Assembly (NCBI GenBank): GCA_009809945.1
Contig: WTPW01000324.1
Span: forward strand, 335,405-399,404
DNA from: Gigaspora margarita
Lineage: Eukaryota > Glomeromycota > Glomeromycetes > Diversisporales > Gigasporaceae
Length of the DNA: 64,000 bases
Direction: 5' to 3'
Part shown: positions 1-10,372 of the stretch, one piece after another
Layout of the letters: the number at the start of each line of letters is the position of its first letter
Position numbering within the stretch: position 1 is the stretch's first letter
The notes under the pieces: model-generated
Told to the model about the DNA's origin: nothing
What the model saw: only the letters and a program-made list of their open reading frames with translations
The model's database searches: none
Translations under genes and position numbers: made by a program

Positions 1-365
1 AACTTTGCTTAAAAGTCCAAAGTAGGTTACCTAATGAAAAAATGTTTATATTGAAAAGTTAAAAATTTTAACTTTAGCACATAGATAACCCATTTTATTT
101 ACAAGATAACCCACTTCTGCTGACTAAGTAAAGTTGTTCAGAGCATGCTTTTACATATGTTTTTCATCTTAAAATTAGAAAATATTGGTTTTGGAAAAGT
201 TACATTTTTATTTTGCGCAAAAATGGCAGAATTGTGGCTTGCTAGTAAAGTTTTTTTTATTCACCTCCTTTTGCTCTATATACCACAAAATTTAATTTTA
301 AATTAATATGTTGGTTAAAAACATCATTGCTTCAAAGTTTATAGTAATTTTTATGTAATTTTTTA
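1..365. repeat. Half copy of the foldback repeat found at 2861-3837
   Basis: The run from the first base to about 365 aligns with the right arm of the large inverted repeat further on (about 3460-3810). Both share phrases such as AAAGTAGGTTACCTAAT, CATAGATAACCCATTTT and TAAGTAAAGTTGTTCAGA. Divergence is clear but alignment continues for over 300 bases. The copy is cut by the window edge, so its true start is unknown. No coding content is visible. Confidence 0.75.
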
Positions 366-1240
366 AATTTTCATATAAACCAAATTTAAATGTGACAAAT
401 CAGATAACTGATATATATTTATAATTTATTTATATACAACTTTATTTGTAAAATTAAACTTATTTGCTATTTATAAAATAAATAAAATATATAATAGAGA
501 TAATAAATGATCCAAATAACCCAAATAACTAATAACTGTTCATGGGTCATATCAAAAGCCAAATGACCAGTTGGGTTATTTGAAAATAATATAAACTGAT
601 TGGTCAATTTTAAGTATTGTAAAGTACTAATATCATTATAGTAGTAAATATATATAGTGCAAAAAATCTATCATTTTCAAAGTGAAGGTAATGATCACAT
701 ATTTTTTTTGTTTCTGATTGGTTGAATATATTGACAGGGGCATGCTCAGGTATAAAGAGCATGCCCAAGAGAGCAAGCCTAAAAAATTATTTGTGCTCCT
801 AACCCTAGTGAGAATACTTGTTTCATTTCTGAATTTGCTATAAATGTATATACTATCTCAAAGTAACACAATTTACAATCAATACACAGTATCTAACATA
901 TGATCCTTAGAAAATATCATGGTAATAAAGATTTTAATGACTATATAAAGTAGTAACAAAGGCAAATAATAAACAAAAAAAAACTCAGAATATAATCATT
1001 CTAATTTTTAATAACTCTAGTCACCTCACTTAGGTTATAGTCTTATTAAATTTGTCAGACATATTTGCACAAAAATAAATATATATAATGAGAAACAAAC
1101 ATTTCAAATAAATTGCTCTTTTTTTGTCATTGATGCATAATTGATTTGTTCTGCATCAATTGTAAATTTGTTGATTATTAATGGACCTGATCACTCTAAT
1201 TTTATTAAGGTAATGTAATTATTAAATTTATTATTCAAAA
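366..1240. other. AT-rich intergenic stretch without a recognisable gene
   Basis: No open frame with coding character is seen on either strand. The stretch is AT-rich with homopolymer runs and scattered short words also seen elsewhere in the window. I see nothing I can name. Confidence 0.5.
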
Positions 1241-2515
1241 TTTGCTAAAGAAAAAACCTTAATTAAAATCATTATATTTTATATTTGTAAAAAAATAAAT
1301 AAATAAATAATTATAAGTATAAGAAAAATAAAGCTCACAAAATTTATTATGTTATCTTATATTCACAAAAAAATTCAAATCATTATATTTTATGGTTGTA
1401 AGAATAAATAAATAAAAATAAAATAAAGCTCACAAAATTTTCGTGTTATCTTATATTTACAAAAAAATTCAAGCTCATTAAAATCAATTATCTCTCTAGC
1501 ACAAATAAAATTACTGAATAAATAGTTGGAAAATTTACACATTTGAGCTCAAATTTGAAAATAATTATAAATAAGTGCCCAACTTAAAAATATTTATTTA
1601 TAAAAGACAAATTGTTGAAAATATTAAAAATACATGCCCTAGTAATTTTGTGTTATACCTATCATGCAGGGTTGGCAATGGAACTCAATGGAGCCCAATG
1701 GAGCTGCAAATGGAGCCAATGGAGCTCTGAATGGAGCCAATGGATACTAGCTTTTTGAGCTCCATTCGTGTAACCATTGAGCTCTATTGGCTCCATTGCC
1801 AACCCTGCCATCATGGCTTAAGCATAAAACAAATTTTACTTCCTGTATATAAGAAGTTTCATCATTACTATATATTAACAAATGTAAATTAGTAATCATA
1901 TATTCAATATATGAGTATAAATACAAGGCACTTATCTATTATGTAGTAAATTTCTTTCATCTCAATTTTCTAACTTCTTTTGCCTCAATTTTCTAACAAT
2001 TACTTATAAAATAATCTTCATCTTTGATTATAAATTTTATAAAAAAAGTTGAAAAAAAGTAATAAAAGCCATGTTGGAAGAACTGGAAGAAGTTATAATT
2101 TTAAAGCCACTGGTGATAGGTAAATACTAGCATTAACTAAAATGGAAAGAATCTGCTCACCAGAAAACCAAAATACTTGTGGAAAGTGTTGTGAAAAAGG
2201 CCATAATATACTAACTTGTAATCGAAGAAGCAGATAGAAAAAAATTAATCTACTCATACAAATGCTACCTTTTGCTATACATCTAAAAATTACATTGAAA
2301 TGTTTTGTTAATTCAATATAATGATTTTTTTTTAAATGAATTTGTATTTTACATATTTCTTTAAAAAAATAAAGAATGTTAAATAAATAACTAATACTGT
2401 TATAAATTAAAGTTGATAACTGTATATATATTATTATTTCTTTAACTACCAATTTCATGTGAGGCAAGTAATAATATTTTCAAAAATTAGGCCTTTGTAA
2501 ATAAATAAATGCAAG
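1241..2515 (+). repeat. Copy 1 of an interspersed repeat family with a zinc-knuckle remnant
   Basis: This block aligns with 20085-23315 and partly with 53830-53955. It opens with a ~110-bp tandem duplication (about 1265-1375 and 1380-1490) built around AATAAAGCTCACAAAATTT. It then runs into a segment whose plus strand reads NTCGKCCEKGHNILTC near 2175-2225. That fits a CX2CX4HX4C zinc knuckle, a motif seen at the C-termini of several transposase families. No complete protein remains. A 141-bp hAT-like MITE is inserted at 1667-1807. I infer a decayed mobile element; the family is unknown. Confidence 0.65.
1667..1807. mobile_element. hAT-type MITE, 141 bp
   Basis: The element starts CAGGGTTGGCAATGGA and ends with its exact inverse, TCCATTGCCAACCCTG. 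It is flanked by near-identical 8-bp direct repeats: CTATCATG at 1659-1666 and CCATCATG at 1808-1815 (7 of 8 match). CAGGG-type termini with 8-bp target duplications are the signature of the hAT superfamily. The interior is made of GGAGCCAATGGAGCTC-like units and encodes nothing. Confidence 0.8.
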
Positions 2516-2860
2516 TGATATAGCTAGAGATTGGACCCAGATAGAGGTCACCTGTGGGTGGGTTGGGTGACCCATATTGAATTATGATTACCCAGGTAAA
2601 AGTAAATGGGTCAACCTGTGGACAACCTGTCAGATCAATCCGTGGGTCAACCTGTAAGTCAACCCATTGGGTTGACCTATAGGTTAGCTGTAGGAATGTT
2701 AAGTAGTTTAGGTCTTTTCAGCAGTTCGTTCAAAAACAACTAAAGTAAAAAAAAAAAAATCCAAAAAACAGGTTAAAAAAAAAAAAANNNNNNNNNNNNN
2801 NNNNNNNNNNNNNNNNNNNNNNNNNNNNNNNNNNNNNNNNNNNNNNNNNNNNNNNNNNNN
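2516..2860. other. GGGTTGACC-rich repeat, then an assembly gap
   Basis: From about 2535 to 2695 the motif GGGTCAACC/GGTTGACC recurs in both orientations, giving a locally GC-richer patch. Poly-A runs follow, and then an unresolved gap of N from 2788 to 2860. Related GGGTNACCC patches occur near 23330-23435 and 26810. Confidence 0.6.
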
Positions 2861-3837
2861 AATTAAAATTTTTAAAAAAACATATGAATTTACTATATAA
2901 CTTTGAGCTAAGATCTTTTTAAATCTAACTTATTAACTTAAAATTAAATTTTACGATTATATAGAACAAGAAAAGAAGAAAAAATTGAGCTTAAAAACCA
3001 AGTTAAAATTTTGTTAATTTTGTACAATTTCAAAATGTAACTTTGTCAAAAACAAATATTTACTAATTTTAAATCAGTAATTATATGTAAAATTATGTTC
3101 TGAACAACTTTACTTAGGCGACGGAAGTAGGTTACCTTGTAAGAAAAATGGGTTATCTATGTACTAAAGTTAAAATTTATCATATTTCATGATATAACTT
3201 TTTTCCTTATTAGGTAACCTATTTTGGGCTCTTAAGCAAAGTTGTTCGGCATGTAATTTTACATCACATTTGAAATTGAAACGCGTTTTTCAGACCTTTT
3301 ACTAAGTGAAAAATGGGTTTAAAGTTCAAAAATATTTTTTTTAAAAAAAAAAATTTAAAAAAAAATTTTTTTTCGAACTTTAAACCCATTTTTCACTTAG
3401 TAAAAGGTCCGAAAAACGTGATTTAATCTCAAATGTGTTGTAAAATTACATGCCAACAACTTTGCTTAAGAGCCCAAAGTAGGTTACCTAATAAGGAAAA
3501 AGTTATATCATGAAATACGATAAATTTTAACTTTAGTACATAGATAACCCATTTTTCTTACAAGCTAACCTACTTCCGTCGCCTAAGTAAAGTTGTTCAG
3601 AACATAATTTTACACATAACTGCTGATTTAAAATTAGTAAATATTTGTTTTTGGCAGATTTACATTTTGAAAAAGTGCAAAATTGGCAAAATTTTAATGC
3701 AGTTTTTAAGCTCAATTTTTTCTTCTTTTCTTGTTCTATATAATTGTAAAATTTAATTTCAGTTAATAAGTTAGATTTAAGAAGATCTTAGCTCAAAGTT
3801 ATGTAGTAAATTCATATGTTTTTTTAAAAATTTTAAT
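2861..3837. repeat. Large foldback (inverted repeat with ~490-bp arms)
   Basis: The left arm (2861 to about 3345) is nearly the reverse complement of the right arm (about 3355-3837), meeting at an A/T run near 3330-3365. The arms differ at several positions, for example around 3260-3290 against 3425-3450. That makes a simple assembly fold-over artefact less likely, although the gap directly upstream calls for caution. The diverged half copy at the window start shows the unit is dispersed. No coding sequence is seen. Confidence 0.8.
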
Positions 3838-4272
3838 TGTCCGGAGCGTAGCGGAGGACTTACATTCTATGCTTAAGTTGATCACTATGTCCGGATGTCA
3901 CACATGCATGTGATTTATTTTCTACTCTATGATTGGCTATATCTCTACTACTAGACATACTTTGATCAAAATGTCCGGATGTCCGCTCACGTGATATTAC
4001 AATAAATGGTGATTGGGTATAAATTTCTACTACTAGACTTACTTTGATCAAAAATGTCCGGATGTCCACCCACGTTATTGTCCCTAAACTATGATTAGGT
4101 AAAACTCTACTATGAGACTTACTTAGATCAAAATGTCCCAATGTTCCACACGTGATATACTTGCTAAACTATTATTGGGTAAAACTCTACTACTAGACTT
4201 ACTGATCAAAATGTCCGATGTCCACCACGTGACCTACTTTCTAAATTATGATTGTATAATTTGCTCCGGACA
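3838..4272. mobile_element. Short TIR element filled with ~80-bp tandem units
   Basis: The ends are inverted repeats: TGTCCGGAGC at 3838 and GCTCCGGACA ending at 4272. Inside are about five tandem units, starting near 3887, 3971, 4054, 4133 and 4211 (spacing 84, 83, 79, 78). Each begins ATGTCCGGATGTC and ends with CTACTACTAGACTTACTTTGATCAAA. TTAA lies next to both ends (3833-3836 and 4273-4276), one extra T on the left, so a TTAA target is possible. A related phrase, CGGAGGACTTACATT, recurs at about 31146. It looks like a non-autonomous element; class unassigned. Confidence 0.65.
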
Positions 4273-5077
4273 TTAACAGATCCTGTTAACCTAGTTATAG
4301 AAAGCAATGAATGGGACATGTCCTATGCCTGATATGCAATGGTAAATTTTTAGTTTTAAATCTGAAACCGGTACTAGTTCTATATTTTCTTGATTTACAT
4401 ATGATCAAATAGTGCTAGTGTTAGTCACGTTAAATTTGAAATAGGGTTTTCTAAATATTAATACGTATTGTACATATACTCACATGTAAAAAACGTGTGG
4501 CAGTAGTCGGATCACAGAAAAAAGCGGTAGATACAAGGCGTGATAAAATGTAAAAAAAATTAATGGATGATCGTCATGCAGGCCAAGCAGATCTAAGATT
4601 TTTCGGGCAAATGTCGCTTCAATCAGCATATAAGCCATACCATCATTTCATTCGTTCCTGGTAAACAAAAAATAGCTTGCGTGGCCTTAGACATGAACAT
4701 GAGTTCATTAATTTACTGTAATTGTTTTTTTTTAAAAAAAAAAACCGTCGACAGGAATTTTGAAAATTAACTTTGTGTAACCTAAGTTTTTTTTTTATTT
4801 TTTGTATTAACTTGGATGAAGTTTTTTTAAACGCAAATTTGGCATCATCGAGATTTTGCAACAATATAATAAAATTTAGACTTCTATTTGCCAAACTTAA
4901 TTTTTGTCATACTCCTGATACAGACGATCATTCAAAACACACATACTGATTCGATACTGAAGCATTCAATAAATTTGCTCTTCAATGCTTATTAAATTTG
5001 TTAGAATAAAATAAATAAAACAATAAAATAGGAAATGAACCAAAAACAATTCCACTGCATATATTGTCAAGATATTA

Positions 5078-5113
<36 letters not shown>

Positions 5114-5574
5114 TTACATAGCAAATTTTATCATTAAAAAAATAATGAAAAGCCTAAATATAAAACCAGCAATAACACTAATTTTTAATTTTACTTTAGA
5201 TTATAGATGGGTGCTGAAATTCTAAAAAGGGATTGCTTAATTCCTTTTTGAATTATACTTTAGTTACACTTCCAAATAAGGAATTAAACCAATAAATAAT
5301 AAGGGCGAGCATAACGTTATACAAACGTGAGATTGGAGTAACTTTCTGGCATTAGCCTAAGCCTTATCGATATTCAGATTTTTTTTATATTCAATTTTTT
5401 TTTACCAAGTATGATTATGTCGTGTTCATGTAGTGTAAATAGTCTTTACTACGTAGTTATCTTTACTACGAGCAGTAATTTGTATCATATTCGTGGGTAA
5501 GATTGTCAAAACAGTTTCCTCGTGATATCTGAAAAAATTTGCTTTCTACGCTAGCACAATAAACAAGCATGTAT
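4273..5574. other. Intergenic stretch with an (AT)n microsatellite
   Basis: No convincing gene. An (AT)n run of about 30 bp lies near 5082-5111. The short reading frames here have AT-biased, low-complexity translations with no domain that I recognise. Confidence 0.5.
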
Positions 5575-5880
5575 ACACACGTACGTACGCACGGTGCAAG
5601 AAGTCTAAAAAGCACAATTACTCCTTATAGAAACAAAAATATAAACGGTGGAATTAAATACAATGCTGTATTCCAGTGTAAATTGATTAAAGATTACGCC
5701 AAGCAGATTATCAAGTAGCACATTAAAATTATCATTTATCAAATTATCGGCTTCAATAAGGTATTTACATGCACAAGTTTGGTGTTAATAATTTAAGGAA
5801 ATATTAAATTTCAATGTTCATATTTTGTCTCTATAAGGAGTAATTGTGGTTCTTGCACCATACGTACGTGCTTACGTACA
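5575..5880. mobile_element. MITE-like element with ~60-bp inverted termini
   Basis: The left end near 5570-5640 reads CGTACGTACGCACGGTGCAAG and continues to CACAATTACTCCTTATAGA. The right end near 5820-5880 carries the inverse, TCTATAAGGAGTAATTGTGG then CTTGCACCATACGTACGTG. The interior is non-coding. It sits about 160 bp upstream of the glycoprotein gene, so it may lie in that promoter region. Target duplication not resolved. Confidence 0.65.
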
Positions 5881-5933
5881 TATTATCTAATCAATTTAAT
5901 ATATATATATGTTCGAAAAGGTACTCTAAATTG

Positions 5934-5943
5934 TATAAATAAA
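5934..5943 (+). promoter_or_regulatory. Candidate TATA box of the glycoprotein gene
   Basis: TATAAATAAA lies 96 bp upstream of the ATG at 6039, a plausible distance for a fungal core promoter. AT-rich context makes chance matches common. Confidence 0.35.
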
Positions 5944-6038
5944 GTTGGTAAGCACCTTACGAACGTTCATTATATTTCTAATCAATTAGGATCCATTTAG
6001 TTCAACCAGCATACAATACGATATAAAAATAATTCGAG

Positions 6039-9000
6039 ATGAAGTTGTCTTGTCTCTATGATCTTATTGAGCAGTATTTATTCTTTTGCCTATTCATAAC
6101 ATTATCAAAATCACAATATATTAATTACACACAATATTTTAATTACACGGAAAGTAAATTAGGTGATTTAAATGCACCACCTCTTATAGCAGACATTAAT
6201 ACCTATGATGACGGAACAATTCTCATTCATATTATTAGAAATGAATCAACACAAACAAATGATTGCTCAAAAATACGTGGAATGAGTTTAGAAAAGAAAT
6301 TATATATAAGACTTATTTTTTTAAATGGAACTGTTAAAGAAATTGACCCAAATTTAAAATCAGAATTAAATCCTATAAATTATTGTTTACTCAATAGCGA
6401 TAGTACTGATTACAAAATTAACAAACTTAACAATAAAGTTGTATATTTAAATGATACTAAAAACAATAATTTAAGTATATTGCATAATTTAGTAAATCCT
6501 ATTACAATTTATCCTTTACAAAATCCATTCATTCTAGTAACTTATGTAAATACAACAAATTCTTCTGATCCTACGACTTATGAAGAGTGTATGGAGGTCA
6601 TTGATTGGAATGGAATCAGTAAAAGGTATTACATTTTATCCGGCAGCTTACTATGTTCGTATCACCAGAATTATTCGAGTTATTTTGATGCTGATTGTAT
6701 CATCATCAAATAACCTCGTTATTTGATGATGACACAATTATCACCAAAAGAACTCGAATTATTCTGTTGGTTCGGTCGTCATAAGTCACCGGATAAAACC
6801 CCCGTTATTGAATGCTACGTACGCAGCCAGATAAAATGAATCATTTTGCAAATAATTTGTTATTGGTTGCTTCTCATCCAATAACTATATATTATGTCGT
6901 ACGAATATTTATTTTGTTTTATAAATATTATTAATAACCATTCTATAAATTACTAGTAATATGTGTTTTAATGGTGCTTGGATTAACAGTACTATTCAAT
7001 TAAACGCAAACAAGAAACTTGGATTTATTAGATTTGTTTATAAGCCGACATATGATGAGTATACTCTGCATGTTGAAAGGATGTTTCATTGGCGGCAATA
7101 TTCAATGTAATTATATTATTATTGTTATTATTAACTGTATTAACTATAATAATTATTTTGCTGATTGATATTATTTCCATGTAGCGATAATTATGGAAAT
7201 TTGTCAAATTTAACAGGTGGAGAATTACTACCAAGTTCTATAATTGGTCATCAAGCTCTGAATTACTCTCTGGATTACTCTTTGATCACGATTGTGCCCA
7301 CTATTGACAATGGTTATTTAGTAATTTTTAATTATACGCTGAGAAATAATAGCATACTCGGGCTTTGCGCAAATTTTATAACTTACAACGATACGAGAAC
7401 TAATTTTTCTGAACTATTTTCGATTGATATCTTTCAAACAATAAAATCTAATATGATAATTACCTCAGTTTATTGTGGTTTGTATGTATCCTTATTGAAT
7501 TGTATTGTCTTTTTGAACAATATTACGACGTATTATGTAGAAATTCACCTTGGATCATCAGGAGATGTATACTATTCATCTAACCTAGTTCCTAAGCCAC
7601 AGCAAGGTTTGACAGCAAAAATGTTACCATTAGGTGGTTATATGTTAGATGTCACAGCCTATGACAATGATGATAATAATACATATTATTACATTTTTTA
7701 TACTGATGACCGGGCTTTTCTTACAAATTACTTTGGTGTAAACGCAATAACACGGAATAATACTTTTCTACTCGCTTCACCCTATACAAATGATAATATT
7801 TCTTGGTCTTTGCACATTATTCCGTTACCTGGATTTCATGATGGTTAAGTTTATTTAATTTACAACTCAAATTTTATTTAATATTTATGCAATTAATGTT
7901 TCTTTTTTTAGATCATGGTTATGACAATCCCTTGATAAATAATACCATTCCATCAATCAATGCTAATGTCGATTCATCAACTACCTTCCTAAACATCACC
8001 TTTAACAATTATACATTATTATTATCAACTAACAATATCACTATCTACAAGGCTTCCGATAACAGCATTAGACAAAGAGTTTCAGCAACTATGTATGATT
8101 TCTGTAAAATCAGCTCAGACAAACTTACTGTTAGTATAAAAGTTATTGGTAGCACGTTTAATGAATATGACGAACAATATTTTGTTACTATGGATAATAA
8201 TTTTGTCAAAAATACACGCTATAATGATCCTTTAAAAGGAATTGATGATGGTGTTTGGACTCTTAAAACAGGTAATATTTTTTAACTTACTTTTAAATTT
8301 GTATTCGAAAAATGCTTGATTTTATTTGCACATTTTAGATAGCTTAGATATTCAGAAAATATATTCAGGTAATATGCATTATGAATAAAATATTTTCACA
8401 TGATTCTCATTGTAATTCCTTACAGATAATGCTATTACGGGCTCAGTACGCCTCACCCAAGAGGCCTCTAAACAATTCTCGCCATTTTCCAAAGATAATC
8501 ATTCAGTATACATTGATAATTTATTGAATGAACTTGCTGTCAAAGTACCAATAAATCGCTATTGTTTAAGATCAGATAATAGATTTCATAATGAATTTTA
8601 TGATCAAGTTGTTATTATTATTCGTATAGATATAAGGAATAATGAAATTAAAAGGATTGCTTCGGAAGTATCGTCAGATTTAAACAACATGATTATTTAC
8701 AAAATTGTCACTACCTTCTCTCAAGGTATTACTAATAATCTAGACCAAGGTTACGGCTTTAAACCAATGTGTGAGTTAATTATTATGCTTAAATATGTTT
8801 AAAATTGAATTTAATGCTACATAATTTCATATTATAGGGAATGTATGGAATCATTACAAAGTACAACTAGCGATAATCATCGGGGTTATTATTTTTGTAA
8901 TATTTTGTTTATTATTCCCTATAATAAGTCACAAGGTAAATTTATTTTTCAATATTCTTTATGAGCTTTTAAATTATGAATATTTCTTTATTTATAAAAA

Positions 9001-9876
9001 TTTTTATTTAAAAAGTTAAAATCAAAAAAATTTGAGGCACTAAGTTCTGCAATCTTAAGACTTGGATTAATTATCCCTAACTTTATTCTTTCAATTTTCT
9101 TTGCTGTTTATGATTCCAAACATGTACCGAACCTATATTGGCCAAGGTATTTTTGAAAAATAAATTGATTTATATTATTATTGAAATAATATTAATTTAT
9201 TTTATTTTTATCTTTTACTCTTTTAAAACACAAATTGAAGCATACTCGTGCTGTGCATTCCATCATTCATAAACATTTATATAACTGCCTATACTATTTA
9301 TAAAGGAATTAAAAATCCCTTTATTGGTACAAATTTTAAAGAATGGATCATGAAATATCGAGCCTTAGTAATTATATTAATTATTTTAGCAGCAACTGAC
9401 TTTGAATATTTAACGATTTTGAAAGATATACCAATATTTGCCAAGAAACTAGACCATTACGAGCAAATTAATATATTTAATATCCTTGAACATATTTTTG
9501 ATGTCGCGATTTTATGGGGTGCATTTTTTGATATTTTTTTTAGGAATATTCCACAAATCATTATACAGGTGAGTAATTTTCATTATATATATTGTTAAGG
9601 AATTACTTATATATCACGTTAAAGAAATAAATTGTTTGAATTAAGGAATTTATGACATAATTCTATTCATATATTTGTAGAGAAATTTATTTTTAGATTA
9701 ATTAATTCAATTTCTGCTCCAACAATATATAGATCTATTATTACAAATACGATTTCCTTTTTGAATATGATATAGTTCCACTCCTTTTATTTTTCACGTC
9801 TAGTCTTAAAATATTCATAATCATCTTTAATTATCTTTACAAAAAAGTGACTTTAATTATTGAACAGTATGTATGA
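6039..9876 (+). CDS. Secreted/multi-pass membrane glycoprotein, nine exons, ~893 aa
   Basis: I phased nine exons: 6039-6625, 7185-7843, 7912-8271, 8339-8368, 8426-8770, 8838-8935, 9016-9146, 9241-9568 and 9733-9876. All introns are GT..AG and every junction keeps frame, giving 2,682 coding bases. The N-terminus has a hydrophobic segment (YLFFCLFITLSKS) that looks like a signal peptide. The next ~700 residues form a Tyr/Asn-rich ectodomain with two dozen or more N-X-S/T sequons. The C-terminal ~200 residues hold about five or six membrane segments, such as LAIIIGVIIFVIFCLLF and ALVIILIILAATDF. The last exon reads DIVPLLLFFTSSLK and ends at TGA 9874-9876. No known domain recognised; I recall similar architecture in Rhizophagus protein families, which is memory rather than a search. 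The role is unknown; cell-surface location is inferred. Intron 1 (559 bp) carries a foldback. Confidence 0.75.
6621..6816. repeat. Imperfect palindrome at the exon 1/intron 1 junction
   Basis: Arms of about 95 bp meet at 6717 around CATCATCAAATAAC-CTC-GTTATTTGATGATG. Outer parts match more loosely, for example TTTTATCCGG against CCGGATAAAA. The palindrome begins at the donor site (6626) and extends the exon-1 frame to a stop at 6713 if the intron is retained. It looks like a foldback inserted in, or grown from, the start of intron 1. Confidence 0.7.
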
Positions 9877-10372
9877 TATTTATTTAATAACTTTATTTTT
9901 AATAAATAATCGCTATTCTAATCAAATATATTTATTAGGCGGTTTGTATAAAATTAGATTATATTATGTTTAATTTATATTTGACATTATAAATTATCTC
10001 ACATTATAATCTCACATTTTATCTCATTCATATTAAAGAAAGTAAATATTAAAGTTTATATATGAATAATTACTTAGTAATAAATTAAACACTAATCAAT
10101 TTTTTTAACCAATTTATAAATATTATTAGCTTGTAAGTATAAATTTTTATTCATTACTGTAAGCATTCATCATTTAATTTTTCTGCTTTAATTCTACTAA
10201 TAGAAAGTAAGTGAGAAACTACATCAATTTCTGTTTGTTAAGTCTTTTAAGTATTCAATATTAACTTATGACGTCACCTCAAATGAAAGGTTAATATATT
10301 TATTATTTTGTTAAAACTAAATATAATCAAAGGAATTAATCTAATTTTAATACTTTATAACTCATTTTGAAG
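9877..10372. other. Intergenic spacer between glycoprotein and kinase genes
   Basis: AT-rich with no recognisable coding exon. A missing first exon of the kinase gene could lie here or further upstream, because the first visible exon starts out of phase with any clear ATG. Confidence 0.4.

Noticed and set aside
2093-2467. 124-residue minus-strand frame
   Set aside because: Antisense to the zinc-knuckle repeat and made of Ile/Leu/Tyr-rich low complexity; not conserved in the other copy.
2861-3837. Assembly fold-over artefact
   Set aside because: Arms differ at several sites and a diverged half copy exists elsewhere, so a real repeat is more likely.
3838-4272. Regular ~80-bp repeats resembling a CRISPR array
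   Set aside because: Units abut without unique spacers, the repeat is as long as the period, and inverted ends show a transposon-like element in eukaryotic DNA.
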